Source: Burkholderiaceae bacterium (GTDB lineage Bacteria; Pseudomonadota; Gammaproteobacteria; Burkholderiales; Burkholderiaceae_C). Taken from it: 64,000 nucleotides of DNA. The notes under the pieces are model-generated. The model was not told the DNA's origin and did no database searches. It was given only the letters and a program-made list of their open reading frames with translations. This document shows, one piece after another, positions 43,142 through 52,440 of this stretch (its first letter is position 1; each line of letters opens with the position of its first letter). The position numbers were made by a program, and so were the translations under genes. The stretch lies in assembly GCA_004323695.1 (NCBI GenBank), contig SCRU01000059.1, forward strand, positions 171,301 through 235,300, written 5' to 3'.

Positions 43142-43526
43142 CCTGCCCGTCTTGCTCGTTCAGGAGCATTGTCAGGGCGTTGGCCTGGTTGACTGGTGTG
43201 GTTGCGAACCGATCACTGAGCACGCCGCCGTGGGCCGAGGCACGTGCTCTCAGCTCCGACATGAGCTCGGGGTTTCTCGCGGCCCAGTCACGCCACAAGG
43301 CAGCGTATTCCTCCAGCAACTGCTGCGGCGTCAGCTCGCGCAATGGCGGCTTGCCCTTGCCTAGTCGCCAGTTCGTGCCACCGGGGTCGTACCCCTTGAC
43401 GTCGCACTGGTAATGATGCTCTATGGTCCTGCCATCGGGCAGATAGGCGGCGAATGCACTGAAGCGGCGGTCCCCCTGGCTGCTGCATTCATAGCCGCCG
43501 TATCGTTTCCACGTGAACTGGCTCAT
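43098..43526 (-). CDS. hypothetical protein, 142 aa
   Basis: AGGAGAG precedes the ATG, which overlaps the end of the large upstream gene (ATGA). The N-terminal half contains FTWKRYGGYECSSQGDRRFS, HHYQCDVKGYDPGG and NWRLGKGKPP, a pattern I associate with plasmid/phage proteins of unknown role. The C-terminal tail is acidic. Confidence 0.6.
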   Translation of the reverse strand: MSQFTWKRYGGYECSSQGDRRFSAFAAYLPDGRTIEHHYQCDVKGYDPGGTNWRLGKGKPPLRELTPQQLLEEYAALWRDWAARNPELMSELRARASAHGGVLSDRFATTPVNQANALTMLLNEQDGQDDNEDQRQLQFEKP

Positions 43527-46500
43527 TGGCAGCTCTCCTGTGCACGCGGGCCGTCTTCTTCATCGCTCTCGTTGTCGTTCTGAGATTGACCGTCGTCAGC
43601 GTTGGAGTTCTGCACGGTCTCGTGAGTGGTCCCCTGCGCGAATAGCCCGGCGCGCAAAAGACCGTGCGAGCCGTCCCAGGCCTCCTTGTTCACGAGAACG
43701 GTGTCCGGCCGGTGATCATGCTCAGATGATTTTGGTGGTTTCGTGTCCTTCATCCACCGGCCCAGCACATCGTCCACATTGCGATTTTCGTCGGGAACCA
43801 GCCGCGCATGCCCGCTTTGGGCGTCTCGTTCCTCTCTTTGGGCCACATACAGGCTTTTATTCTGGAAGCTTGGTGCGTCGAACACGACGATCGACGTCAT
43901 GCTCTTGGCATCGACGGATTTAAGCTCCGGGTGGAACTCAAGTCCCAACTTCCGCTTTGCCACCTCCTTGTTCTGGTAAATGCCGATGAACTTCTCCCGA
44001 ACCAAGTCTCGCTGGGACTCGTTCCCAAAGTGATGGAGCCATCTGGCAGCCAACTCGCTGGCCGTAATGATGTTGATCCCCAAAACCATGTCTCTGGTGG
44101 CATCGCTGTAAGGGCTGCCGAGACGCACATGGGCCGCAACAGGAATGTGCAAATTGACCTCCGGGACCATGCTGCGGCCAGCATGGAGGCGGCGGCGGAA
44201 TTCAGTGAACAGCGGATTGAAAGTCTCCAGTGGCATGCCGCTGTCATTGCCGGCTCCGAAGACGGTCTTGGCTTCCTGCACGCCCCGATTCACCAAATCG
44301 ATGACGGACAGCATATAGTCGGCCTTGAACGGTTCGGGGTAGGCGTTCACCCAGCCTGAAAGCTCGGGCCATGACCGGATCTCGGTTTCCTTTGCGTCGA
44401 ACTTCTCTGTGAGCCAAACCAGTTTACTGGACGTTTCCGAGAGTTTGGTTTTGAGCACGGAAAGGCTGATGCGGCGCACCCAGCGCCAGGTCATTAGGCT
44501 CTCGTCTCGCTCGGTTGCCGGCACCTCAACGTACAGTGCAAGGCGGTTCTTGCCGGTGAGAACCGCCTTGAGAGGCTTCAATCCCTTCGCGTCGGCATAG
44601 GCCTGCGCCATCTCGCCAAAGTCCGTGGTGCGGCGCCCGAGGGAATGGGCAAGGCTCAGGATCGTGTCAAAGGCCTTCTTGTCATCGAGTCCTGGCAAGG
44701 GTGCGCCGCGGTTGGCGCAGCGCCATGACCGGACTGCCTCCGTCACCAGTTCCTTTGCTTCGCCCGGGCCGGCAATGCCGGCGTCGATCACCGCTGACTG
44801 CATCCAGGCCATAGCCGGCGCCTGGCTGGCTTCTTCAAGCCTGATGGCGGCGACCGCACGTTTGAACAACCGAAGGAATGTGACGCTTTGAACCCGGCTG
44901 GCGCGGTTGTGGATGTACCACTCCAGGTCTTCGGCCGCCACCGCGTCCAGGCACAGATAGCCAAATCTGCCTTTGCTGGCGAGTAGGTTGACGCGGGCAT
45001 TGAATTCGGGCCTTGCCAGATCCCTGTACTCAGCTGATCGCATGCGCACCGGCACATCGATGCACAGGTCCTTGCCGTCCTTGTAGACGATGTGGGTGTC
45101 GGTATCGACGAAGGTATCGGCAACTTTGTCTTCCCAATCGCGATCGCGTCCATAGCGGACCTTGATGACCGAGGGGGCAGTTTCGGGCGTGATCAGATTC
45201 GGGTAATAGGCCAGCACGCGAGAGCCGCTTTGCAGAAAGTCATTGCGGCCATTGAGCCAATCTTTGAAGGCGGGCCGGGATTCTCCGATCATCGTTCCGA
45301 CTTCATCATCCGGCACGAAACGCATCCAGCGCTGCTGGAAGCCCATCGAGATGAACGACAGTGACTGCTCTTCGTCGTAGAAATCGCCGAAGAGCTTGAG
45401 GCGGTGGTCCAGGCCGCACAGCAGCACCAGCAGGCGCTTATACATCAGCGCCTGCTCTTCGGATCGGGCTACGCGCCGGGTGAATTCAAGGTCGTTGAAC
45501 TTGATGCGTTCGCCGTCGAACCCCGTGAAAATCTTGTCGTTCTCATCCTTTGATGGGAACAACCTGGCGGCGTTTTCATGGGTTTCCTCGCCAGAATAAA
45601 CCCGGTAGACGTTCTCACCATCGCGCACGAGAAGGAACACGGCCTTGTTCTGCAGGTTCTTCCGAAATGCTTCTTCCGGGGATAGATTGCCGTACTCAAC
45701 GTCACGTCGACGCACAGCCAGGGACACAACACAACGAGGGGAGGGCGCGATCTGTTCCAGTAGAGCCAGCTCCTTCTTGATCATCTGATCGAAGGTCTTG
45801 ATACTCTGGAAGTCGAAATCCCCTTCGAGGTCGGCGTAGACCGCCAATTCCTCTTCGACGAACAGCTTGCGCTGCATGAGCGTCAGGTGCTCCGAACGAT
45901 CGGCGCTTGCACCCTCGCTGATCTTGACGACTTCGACACCCACCCCGGTGTAGAGGTTGAGTGTCGCAATGCCCTTCATGAGATCTTCCGCGAACTTGCG
46001 CACGTCGGAGGTTTTGGCCAAGGCCACGGCAGCCTTTTCCTTGAAAAATGGCGTCATCGACTGAACCTTGGCGGCAATCGCCTCGGTGCGCTGCGTCAGC
46101 CAGCGTGCCTTCGATTCGGCGATGACCGCTTCGCGCTCCACCATGACCTTCAGTGCCTGCACATCCGACTGCGTCAGGCGGTTCTCCATGATGAAGCCAA
46201 CGTCGGTTCTGATGCCAGCGCCAGCGCGTTGGACGGCGAGGCTGGTTCCAGCAGCCGGCGTGGCGGGGGCGGGTGCGGCAGTTGCTCCGCCCACAACCGC
46301 ATTTTGCTGATCTGGCTCCTTGTTCTCACTCTGACGCTTCGATTCCCATTCAAGTAAATCCTTTTCGACGGCCGGCGCCACGATGGCCGGGTTGACCTGG
46401 CCTTCGATGATCTCGGCCTGCGCCTCGGCGATTTCCTGCTGCAGCGTGCGAAGCTCACGCTCTCGAACTTGCTCGCCATCCGGCGCGAACTCCCAAACCT

Positions 46501-46777
46501 GGAGAAAGTCGCCCACCAGATACTTGATCTGACCTGTGCCGCCATTGAGCGGGTGAGTGGCGAGCGTAATGGTGTGGGGCTTGCCCTCGAATGAATCCAC
46601 CGAGAGCAAAAGCAAGACGGTGCCCGGCTCAAAATCAGAGTCTTCATCGTCATCGCTGGCGCCGACAAAGCGCCAGTAGGTGCCGGGCTCAAGCGCCTGC
46701 TTGCGCTCGATGAAGCGGATATTGCCCGCGTCGTCAGAGGCTTCGCTCCCTTCGGGAATCGTGGTCAATTCGTTCAT
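43523..46777 (-). CDS. very large protein of unknown function, 1084 aa
   Basis: An uninterrupted 1084-codon frame with normal codon use. There is a beta-rich N-terminal domain (about 15-110), an acidic/helical stretch (about 110-190), a coiled-coil-like segment (about 200-260) and long alpha/beta regions to about 990. The C-terminal 95 residues are polar, acidic and probably disordered. No P-loop, signal peptide, nuclease motif or membrane helix is visible. It heads an operon with a 142-aa protein and an intact tyrosine recombinase. Confidence 0.7.
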   Translation of the reverse strand: MNELTTIPEGSEASDDAGNIRFIERKQALEPGTYWRFVGASDDDEDSDFEPGTVLLLLSVDSFEGKPHTITLATHPLNGGTGQIKYLVGDFLQVWEFAPDGEQVRERELRTLQQEIAEAQAEIIEGQVNPAIVAPAVEKDLLEWESKRQSENKEPDQQNAVVGGATAAPAPATPAAGTSLAVQRAGAGIRTDVGFIMENRLTQSDVQALKVMVEREAVIAESKARWLTQRTEAIAAKVQSMTPFFKEKAAVALAKTSDVRKFAEDLMKGIATLNLYTGVGVEVVKISEGASADRSEHLTLMQRKLFVEEELAVYADLEGDFDFQSIKTFDQMIKKELALLEQIAPSPRCVVSLAVRRRDVEYGNLSPEEAFRKNLQNKAVFLLVRDGENVYRVYSGEETHENAARLFPSKDENDKIFTGFDGERIKFNDLEFTRRVARSEEQALMYKRLLVLLCGLDHRLKLFGDFYDEEQSLSFISMGFQQRWMRFVPDDEVGTMIGESRPAFKDWLNGRNDFLQSGSRVLAYYPNLITPETAPSVIKVRYGRDRDWEDKVADTFVDTDTHIVYKDGKDLCIDVPVRMRSAEYRDLARPEFNARVNLLASKGRFGYLCLDAVAAEDLEWYIHNRASRVQSVTFLRLFKRAVAAIRLEEASQAPAMAWMQSAVIDAGIAGPGEAKELVTEAVRSWRCANRGAPLPGLDDKKAFDTILSLAHSLGRRTTDFGEMAQAYADAKGLKPLKAVLTGKNRLALYVEVPATERDESLMTWRWVRRISLSVLKTKLSETSSKLVWLTEKFDAKETEIRSWPELSGWVNAYPEPFKADYMLSVIDLVNRGVQEAKTVFGAGNDSGMPLETFNPLFTEFRRRLHAGRSMVPEVNLHIPVAAHVRLGSPYSDATRDMVLGINIITASELAARWLHHFGNESQRDLVREKFIGIYQNKEVAKRKLGLEFHPELKSVDAKSMTSIVVFDAPSFQNKSLYVAQREERDAQSGHARLVPDENRNVDDVLGRWMKDTKPPKSSEHDHRPDTVLVNKEAWDGSHGLLRAGLFAQGTTHETVQNSNADDGQSQNDNESDEEDGPRAQESCQ

Positions 46778-46860
46778 GTCGTGGTTCCGATGAGATCGTT
46801 TGTTCCTGATATTTTCTTGGTTTCGGTGCGTTCGCCGTGATTTATTTGTTCTCGTTGGTC

Positions 46861-47727
46861 CTACGCTCGTGGAGCGGCCTCGTCATGAGCCGCCAGCGCC
46901 TGCCGCCCCTTTGGGCTGATGTACCAGCGCCCAGAACTCTCGTAAGCCAGGCTGCGGGCCTCCAGGGTTTTGAGCACCCTCTCCGACCTCGAATCTGGCT
47001 GTTTGGTCGGCCATTCTGGGCAGACCATGCGAAGCACGTAAATCTGCGCAGTTCCTAGAGGACGTTGCTGACGCGACGCTCCAACCCAGCGCCCAGCCAA
47101 TTTCAGGCACGCCACGCACGTGACCTTCGGCCGAAAGGGCTTGCCTTCGCCGTCGAAGGCTGAACTGGAGATTTGCACCGACCAGCGCTTGCCGTTTGAG
47201 CCTGCAGCGGACGTGCATAGCAGGTCGCCGGCCTGGCGAACCAGCCGAGCCTCGCGCAGGGGCTCTTTCAGGTAGATGTGCTCCACGGTCTTCTTGCCAC
47301 GGCCGTCGCCCCAAGACGAGGCCGACAGGCCCGAGAGGACGTCCTTGATGCCTACGTCCCACCGAACGGGCAGGCGCAGGCGGGCGTTGAAGGCTTCGGC
47401 TTCTGCGCGAGCCTGGTCCAGCTTATTGCGGCGTTCCAGTTCGGCCTGGGTGTGTGCTGTTTTCCGGGCTGCAGCGGCAGCATCGAGGCTGGTCACCGTG
47501 GCGCACCTGAAATACCTGTTCGCACCGACCCAGACGCGCAAGTCAACGCCGGCGGGCGGCACCGTCGAACCGGGTCGAAACTGAAGCCGAACTCCGAGGA
47601 GGACGACATGGTCGGCCCCGGGCTCGGCAACTGCCGCATGCGACCCACGGCCCACCTTGGCCAGCCAAAAGGGGTCTACCACATGAGGCGCCATCAGCTC
47701 GAACGATTCAATCTCGACGGGGTTCAT
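46861..47727 (-). CDS. hypothetical protein, 288 aa
   Basis: GAGGAA precedes the ATG. A central helix (about 85-115, rich in Ala, Arg, Glu) is followed by a domain with several Cys (DLLCTSAA, TCVACLK, RMVCPEW). The C-terminal 60 residues resemble a winged-helix end (LKTLEARSLAYESSGRWYIS). Possibly a DNA-binding protein; it is divergent from kfrA across palindromic sites. Confidence 0.55.
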   Translation of the reverse strand: MNPVEIESFELMAPHVVDPFWLAKVGRGSHAAVAEPGADHVVLLGVRLQFRPGSTVPPAGVDLRVWVGANRYFRCATVTSLDAAAAARKTAHTQAELERRNKLDQARAEAEAFNARLRLPVRWDVGIKDVLSGLSASSWGDGRGKKTVEHIYLKEPLREARLVRQAGDLLCTSAAGSNGKRWSVQISSSAFDGEGKPFRPKVTCVACLKLAGRWVGASRQQRPLGTAQIYVLRMVCPEWPTKQPDSRSERVLKTLEARSLAYESSGRWYISPKGRQALAAHDEAAPRA

Positions 47728-47786
47728 TTCCTCTGGGCCTCCATGCCAAACCGAGCCGCAAACTATCTGAAAATTATTTTTGTTGC

Positions 47787-47812
47787 ATACATATTATGTA
47801 TTGTATGATACA
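47787..47812. promoter_or_regulatory. tandem palindromes in kfrA/46861 divergent region
   Basis: ATACATA-T-TATGTAT (47787-47801) is immediately followed by TGTAT-G-ATACA (47802-47812), both perfect palindromes sharing ATACA/TGTAT half-sites. They are plausible operators for KfrA, which typically represses its own promoter, or for the divergent protein. Confidence 0.65.
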
Positions 47813-47958
47813 TATCAAACGGAGAAAACACACATAACCCGTGATAATCTACGCTTATCGGGGGTTATTGTATAGAACCCCGGAAAAGGGCGCAAGGTAA
47901 AAATCGATCGGCTTGGAACGTCTCGAAATAAGACTTTGGTATTCGTAAGGAGTTGAAA

Positions 47959-49047
47959 ATGGGAAGAATCGGTGTCAGCCAGGAACAGATCGACGCAACC
48001 GCGGATGCGTTGTTGCTGGAGCAAAAGCGGCCAACAGTCGACCGCATCCGTGCGCACCTGGGAACAGGATCGCCAAACACGATCGGGCCCATGCTGGATA
48101 ACTGGTTTCGCAGTCTCGGGGCGCGCGTGGCTGATATCGCTCCTCCCGACCCGGCTGGCCCGGTCGATCCATCAGCCCCTGAACGCCCGAGACCAGTTGA
48201 CGGAACCCCGCTCGCCGTTCGCCAGGCCGTCCGCAGCATCTGGGACGCGTCCCTGCTGGAAGCCCGCCAGGCGGCGCAGAAGGAACTCCATGATGAAATC
48301 GCCCGAGTGGCCGGGCTGCAAAAGGCTCTGGAGGATGAGCAGATGGCCCTGGAAGCTTCGCGCAGCGCCCTGCTTGAGAACGCCAGGCAATCGACTATCC
48401 GCGCCGAGCAGCTGGCCGAGCAGCTACGCACTGCGCAAGAGCGGCTCGGGCGCGCCGAGGCCGTGGCCGCCGAGCAGCAAGAGCGCGGCGAGCAGTTGCG
48501 AACACAACTGGAGGAGCAAAGACGCTCCTCTCACGAGCAGGCGCTGGCTCAAGCGCAAGAGTTCACACGTGAGCGTGCCGTTGCGGATGAACGCCATGCC
48601 GCCAACGAACGACGGCATTTGCAAGAGATCGACCGCGCCCGGCAGGAAACCGCCAGGGTGCAGCAAGATCTGCAAGCGGCAGTGTCGTCCTTGAAGGAGT
48701 CTGGTCAGAAGCTCGAGGCGGTCACCTTGGAAGCGGCCAGCGTCAAGACGGCGCTTCTGGAGAAGCAGACCGAGCTTGCCAGCCACCTACACGATCAGGA
48801 AAAGGAAATAGTCGCCTTGAAGCTCGAGGTCGAGTCTGTGAAGGCGGACCTTTCAAGGGCGCAGGACTCTGACGACGCTGCTCGCAAGGCGGCAGCGTCG
48901 TCAGAGGGACGCTTGGCGCGGCTGCACGAGTCACTCATCGCAGGCACCCGCCGTGAGGAGCGGATGGCCACCGAGCTTGAGTCGCTGCAAGACCGACTCA
49001 CCAAAATGGAATCTCAGATGGCAAAGGGCGGCAAGTCTGGTCGTTGA
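47959..49047 (+). CDS. kfrA: KfrA-type DNA-binding coiled-coil protein
   Basis: AAGGAG lies 6 bp before the ATG at 47959. The N-terminal 60 residues match the KfrA_N domain: VSQEQIDATADALLLEQKRP, VDRIRAHLGTGSPNTIGPML. Residues about 90-350 form an almost continuous Ala/Glu/Gln/Arg coiled coil. KfrA proteins of IncP and related plasmids bind their own operator and form filament-like structures that support stable inheritance. No ParA/ParB genes are in the window. Confidence 0.88.
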   Translation: MGRIGVSQEQIDATADALLLEQKRPTVDRIRAHLGTGSPNTIGPMLDNWFRSLGARVADIAPPDPAGPVDPSAPERPRPVDGTPLAVRQAVRSIWDASLLEARQAAQKELHDEIARVAGLQKALEDEQMALEASRSALLENARQSTIRAEQLAEQLRTAQERLGRAEAVAAEQQERGEQLRTQLEEQRRSSHEQALAQAQEFTRERAVADERHAANERRHLQEIDRARQETARVQQDLQAAVSSLKESGQKLEAVTLEAASVKTALLEKQTELASHLHDQEKEIVALKLEVESVKADLSRAQDSDDAARKAAASSEGRLARLHESLIAGTRREERMATELESLQDRLTKMESQMAKGGKSGR

Positions 49048-49070
49048 AGGCCCAGGGATCGCGAGCCAAG

Positions 49071-49114
49071 AAAAGGCCTTGGGGAGCCAATAATCGTGCA
49101 GAAGCAGGCCTTTT
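49071..49114 (+). terminator. possible terminator after kfrA
   Basis: AAAAGGCCT and AGGCCTTTT form a perfect 9-bp stem with a 26-nt loop ending in four T residues, 24 bp after the kfrA stop. The loop is long, so efficiency is uncertain. Confidence 0.5.
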
Positions 49115-49132
49115 CGCCACGAATCAGACCCC

Positions 49133-49173
49133 ACCTGTTGGTTTTCAACAGGTCACGTGCGCGCGCGACCTGT
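49133..49173. repeat. ACCTGT/ACAGGT repeat cluster
   Basis: ACCTGTTG (49133-49140) pairs with CAACAGGT (49146-49153) around GTTTT, and another GACCTGT lies at 49167-49173. No T-run follows. The three half-sites suggest a protein-binding site. Confidence 0.55.
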
Positions 49174-49290
49174 CGATTTTGAGAGGACACCAACGACTGG
49201 CCACGTCAGAGCCGTAGGGTTGGAAATTGCCACCGCGGTCAAAGCCAATGCAGGAGGCGTAAAGATAGCCAACGTAGGGTTAAGTTTCAC
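49153..49290 (-). CDS. small hydrophobic peptide, 45 aa
   Basis: A GTG start follows GGAAAGGAAC by a good distance and lies 16 bp after the upstream stop. The peptide, beginning MKLNPTLAIFTPPALALTAV, is hydrophobic for its first 35 residues and ends Arg-rich, like a small membrane peptide. Its stop lies inside the ACCTGT repeat cluster. Confidence 0.4.
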   Translation of the reverse strand: MKLNPTLAIFTPPALALTAVAISNPTALTWPVVGVLSKSTGRART

Positions 49291-49306
49291 TGTATTGTTC
49301 CTTTCC

Positions 49307-49897
49307 TCAAGACGTTGGTTGGGCCTGTGTGTCCTGGACAACTTGCTCACGCTCGACCAGGATGGCTTCTGCTTTGGCCACCATTCTGATGAATTCGTCC
49401 CGCTCGCGCTGCGCCAGCGCCGGTCCGGTCAGATCCCTGAACATGAACTGCGGGAACATAGTGCCAGTCAAGGTCACACTGCCGTCTTTGCTTTGACCAT
49501 TAACCGTATTGCCGCTTATCTCTTTGCCGGTCTTGTTGCTGAGTGGGATGGCCCTGACGGACCATTTGGACATCACTGGATCACCCCGATCATCTACGAC
49601 CACGTAGGGGTCTTCGGCAACGCGGAACTTCAAGGCGTTGTGCGCGTTGCCTGCAACGATGCGAATGGGAAGGAGACATGGCGGGCGGTCGCGATCGAAA
49701 TTATTGAGTTCGGCGCCGGGATAGAGCCAGGCCGACAGGACCTTCTCGAACAGTTTGCGCAGGTCACGCTGCGTTTCCTCCCAAGCGGCATGGGTGGCGT
49801 CGTGCGCTTCCAGCGCACCCAAAACCTCGTCCTCCATTGGAGCGATGGCCGGTTCGTTGTACATCCGGGCCGCTGCAGCTACGTTGTGATCGATCAT
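49307..49897 (-). CDS. hypothetical protein, 196 aa
   Basis: ATG at 49897 overlaps the upstream TGA; a longer frame runs back into that gene. A helical N-terminal half contains an ETQRDLRKLFEKVLSAWLYPG block. The beta-rich middle (DPYVVVDDRGDPVMSKWSV) and a C-terminal helix follow. No family recognised. Confidence 0.55.
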   Translation of the reverse strand: MIDHNVAAAARMYNEPAIAPMEDEVLGALEAHDATHAAWEETQRDLRKLFEKVLSAWLYPGAELNNFDRDRPPCLLPIRIVAGNAHNALKFRVAEDPYVVVDDRGDPVMSKWSVRAIPLSNKTGKEISGNTVNGQSKDGSVTLTGTMFPQFMFRDLTGPALAQRERDEFIRMVAKAEAILVEREQVVQDTQAQPTS

Positions 49898-50364
49898 GGT
49901 TTTTCTCTTTCGTTCTCGCTGGAGTGCAACACAGCTGGCTTGGCTGCCGCATTGATCACCCTGGCAACCCGCGCGCAATCGTCGTCAGACACTGGTTTGA
50001 ATTTCAGCCCGTCATGACCCCAAATCGCGCCCGTTTCCATGTCAACGAAAGCCCATTTGATCGGGCAGCGGGTGATCATTTTTATATCGACAGGCTCTGG
50101 CAAAGACCGAACGACAGTGCCATCGATCAAGCGGCGTGTTTGAAGGGACGCCATCGGATCCGGCATCTCTTCGATGGCATCTTTGCAGAAGTAAGGTGAC
50201 CATTGAGAGCCAGTGAGTCGGCCGGCTCGTTTCACCAGGTCGGCATACTCCCATGTGATGTTGAAATTGTTCCCAATGGGCTCACTTAGGGCCACTACAC
50301 GACGTGCAGCGATCTTGAACCGGAACACGGCTCCGACTCGAAGTTGTTTGGCGTCTACAGGCAT
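49894..50364 (-). CDS. hypothetical protein, 156 aa, possibly N-truncated by amber codon
   Basis: The ATG at 50364 has no ribosome-binding site. The same frame continues upstream through 17 sensible codons to a TAG at 50416-50418 and beyond it to an ATG at 50466 (MKKVTVSMWSSDEKVP, stop, SAKEAAKDWFLNSDLK). One base change (CAG to TAG) would explain the break. The body is a beta-rich domain (LRVGAVFRFKIAARRVVALSE). Unknown function. Confidence 0.5.
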   Translation of the reverse strand: MPVDAKQLRVGAVFRFKIAARRVVALSEPIGNNFNITWEYADLVKRAGRLTGSQWSPYFCKDAIEEMPDPMASLQTRRLIDGTVVRSLPEPVDIKMITRCPIKWAFVDMETGAIWGHDGLKFKPVSDDDCARVARVINAAAKPAVLHSSENEREKP

Positions 50365-50531
50365 GATTTTGAGGTCTGAATTTAAGAACCAATCCTTGGC
50401 GGCTTCCTTTGCGCTCTAAGGCACCTTCTCGTCTGATGACCACATCGAGACGGTCACTTTTTTCATGATCAAGTTTGAGGGTGACACGAGAAAACGTCAA
50501 CTAAGCTTCGCTCTCGATGAGAGGCTGATTT

Positions 50532-51491
50532 TCACGATTGCTGAGCAAGAGCCATCATCTTCGCAATACCGCGTCGCGCGTTGCCTTTCCCCATCTTCAT
50601 GATCAGGCCGTGCAGATCCGCAAACTCCTTTGTTGCCACATTCCCGAGGTTGCCGCTTGGGTAGCCTGACGCCGGGGCTTCATTCACTGTATCGAGAGAT
50701 TTCATTGCACGCGATTCCTTAACCTCGCCAAAAGCGTCGATGGCAGCATCACGCACACGCACTGGCCGGCGAAGATCCTGCAGCGCGGCAAAGCCTGCCT
50801 CGGCGAAAGACTTGAGCGGATCTGCATCGTCCCATTCACGCCAATCAGTGGCCCGTTCGACATAGCCGGGCCGGCGCTCGACTGCTTCGTAATCAGCGTA
50901 GAGGGCCTTGAAGAACTCACTCGCCTTCTTGCGAAGCTCGTAGTGAGGATCACTTGGCCCGCCGGGGAGGAACATCCATTTCGTCGTATCTCGCCAGTTC
51001 GTGTATTCAGGCGCATCGGCGCATGATTCGCGGCTTGCCGAAGTGCAGAAATTTAGCCAGCCAGGCATCCAATGAGGAAGGCCCCGTTGTTCCTGCCAGT
51101 CGAATGCCCGCATTTCCCACGCATGGCGAAATCGCTGGCCATAATTCTCAGCGGCAAGATAAACATCGAACGGGGTAAGAAAGCTGAAGTGCAGGTCGGT
51201 GCTATCGCCGACAAACGGAACGACGCACAGAAACAGATCCTTGTGTGGGGTCGTGAGGATGTACTTTGTGAGTTCCTTGTACCCGTCCCAGCCAAAATTG
51301 GGGTAGCCGAATCGACGAAACAGGTAGGCAAAAAGCTTTCCGTAGTCCATCGTCTCCCCGCACGCCTCACTAACGACCGGGTTGATGAACCAGCCGCCTG
51401 GGTCTGAGACGTTAAACGATAAGCCTACATGCTTTACGACTTTTTTTTGGCGTGCCAATTGCAAGCGAAATTTGGCTTTTTTGACGGTCAT
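50532..51491 (-). CDS. hypothetical protein, 319 aa
   Basis: From the ATG at 51491. It contains aromatic-rich segments (LFAYLFRRFGYPNFGWDGY, WMPGWLNFCTSASRES) and a helical C-terminus. No signal peptide, membrane helix or recognised motif. GC is slightly lower than its neighbours. Confidence 0.6.
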   Translation of the reverse strand: MTVKKAKFRLQLARQKKVVKHVGLSFNVSDPGGWFINPVVSEACGETMDYGKLFAYLFRRFGYPNFGWDGYKELTKYILTTPHKDLFLCVVPFVGDSTDLHFSFLTPFDVYLAAENYGQRFRHAWEMRAFDWQEQRGLPHWMPGWLNFCTSASRESCADAPEYTNWRDTTKWMFLPGGPSDPHYELRKKASEFFKALYADYEAVERRPGYVERATDWREWDDADPLKSFAEAGFAALQDLRRPVRVRDAAIDAFGEVKESRAMKSLDTVNEAPASGYPSGNLGNVATKEFADLHGLIMKMGKGNARRGIAKMMALAQQS

Positions 51492-51567
51492 TTCGTGTTC
51501 CAAAAATTAAGAGCCAGGCGGAGTGTGGTGCGGATGTTCGCGGTGTGCGCGAAGACCGGGTTCAGCC

Positions 51568-52401
51568 TCACACGGCCACCGGTGCCTTGATTGCGCCATG
51601 GCACTGGTAGTCCCGCACTTCGAAATCTTCGTACTCGTACTCGAAGATCGAAGCCGGTTTGCGCCAGATATGCAGGGTCGGGTACGGGTAGGGCGCACGG
51701 CTTAGCTGCAGTGCCACCTGCTCGGCGTGATTGCTGTAGATGTGGCAGTCGCCGCCGGTCCAGATGAAGTCGCCCACGGCCAGGTCGCACTGCTGCGCCA
51801 CCATGTGCGTGAGCAGCGCGTAGCTGGCGATGTTGAATGGCACGCCCAGAAAGATGTCGGCGCTGCGCTGGTAGAGCTGACAGCTGAGCCGGGCCGGCTC
51901 GCCCGCGACCTGCGACGGGGCCACGTAGAACTGGAAGAAGGCGTGGCAGGGCATCAGCGCCATCTTGCTGAGTTCGGCCACGTTCCAGGCACTCACGATG
52001 ATGCGGCGCGAGTCCGGGTTGCTCTTAAGCGTCTTGATGACCTCGGCAATCTGGTCGATGTGCCCGCCATCCGGCGTGGGCCAGCTGCGCCACTGCACGC
52101 CATAGACCGGGCCCAGGTCGCCATCGGGTTTGGCCCATTCATCCCAGATCGTGACGCCGCGCTCCTTGAGCCAGTTATTGCTCGATGAGCCGCTCAGAAA
52201 CCACAGCAGTTCCTGGATGATGGAGCGCAGATGCACCTTCTTGGTGGTCACGAGCGGAAAGCCCTCGTTCAGGTCGAAGCGCATCTGGTAGCCGAACACG
52301 CTTTTCGTGCCGGTGCCGGTGCGGTCCGTCTTGGGCGTGCCGTGCGTGTCCACATGGCGCATGAAGTCTTCGTATTGGTGGCGGGCAGTCTTCGGATTCA
52401 T
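51568..52401 (-). CDS. thyA: thymidylate synthase
   Basis: The 277-residue protein has all ThyA landmarks: [28 protein letters not shown] (about 131-140) for phosphate binding, the nucleophile Cys152 in [27 protein letters not shown] and [10 protein letters not shown]. It methylates dUMP to dTMP using methylene-tetrahydrofolate. Length is normal for the short bacterial type. A plasmid copy implies that the element supplies or boosts thymidine synthesis, or could mark the host. Confidence 0.97.
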   Translation of the reverse strand: MNPKTARHQYEDFMRHVDTHGTPKTDRTGTGTKSVFGYQMRFDLNEGFPLVTTKKVHLRSIIQELLWFLSGSSSNNWLKERGVTIWDEWAKPDGDLGPVYGVQWRSWPTPDGGHIDQIAEVIKTLKSNPDSRRIIVSAWNVAELSKMALMPCHAFFQFYVAPSQVAGEPARLSCQLYQRSADIFLGVPFNIASYALLTHMVAQQCDLAVGDFIWTGGDCHIYSNHAEQVALQLSRAPYPYPTLHIWRKPASIFEYEYEDFEVRDYQCHGAIKAPVAV

Positions 52402-52440
52402 GGCTTGGATTTCAAATAAATTTTCAGCGGCTGGACATGC

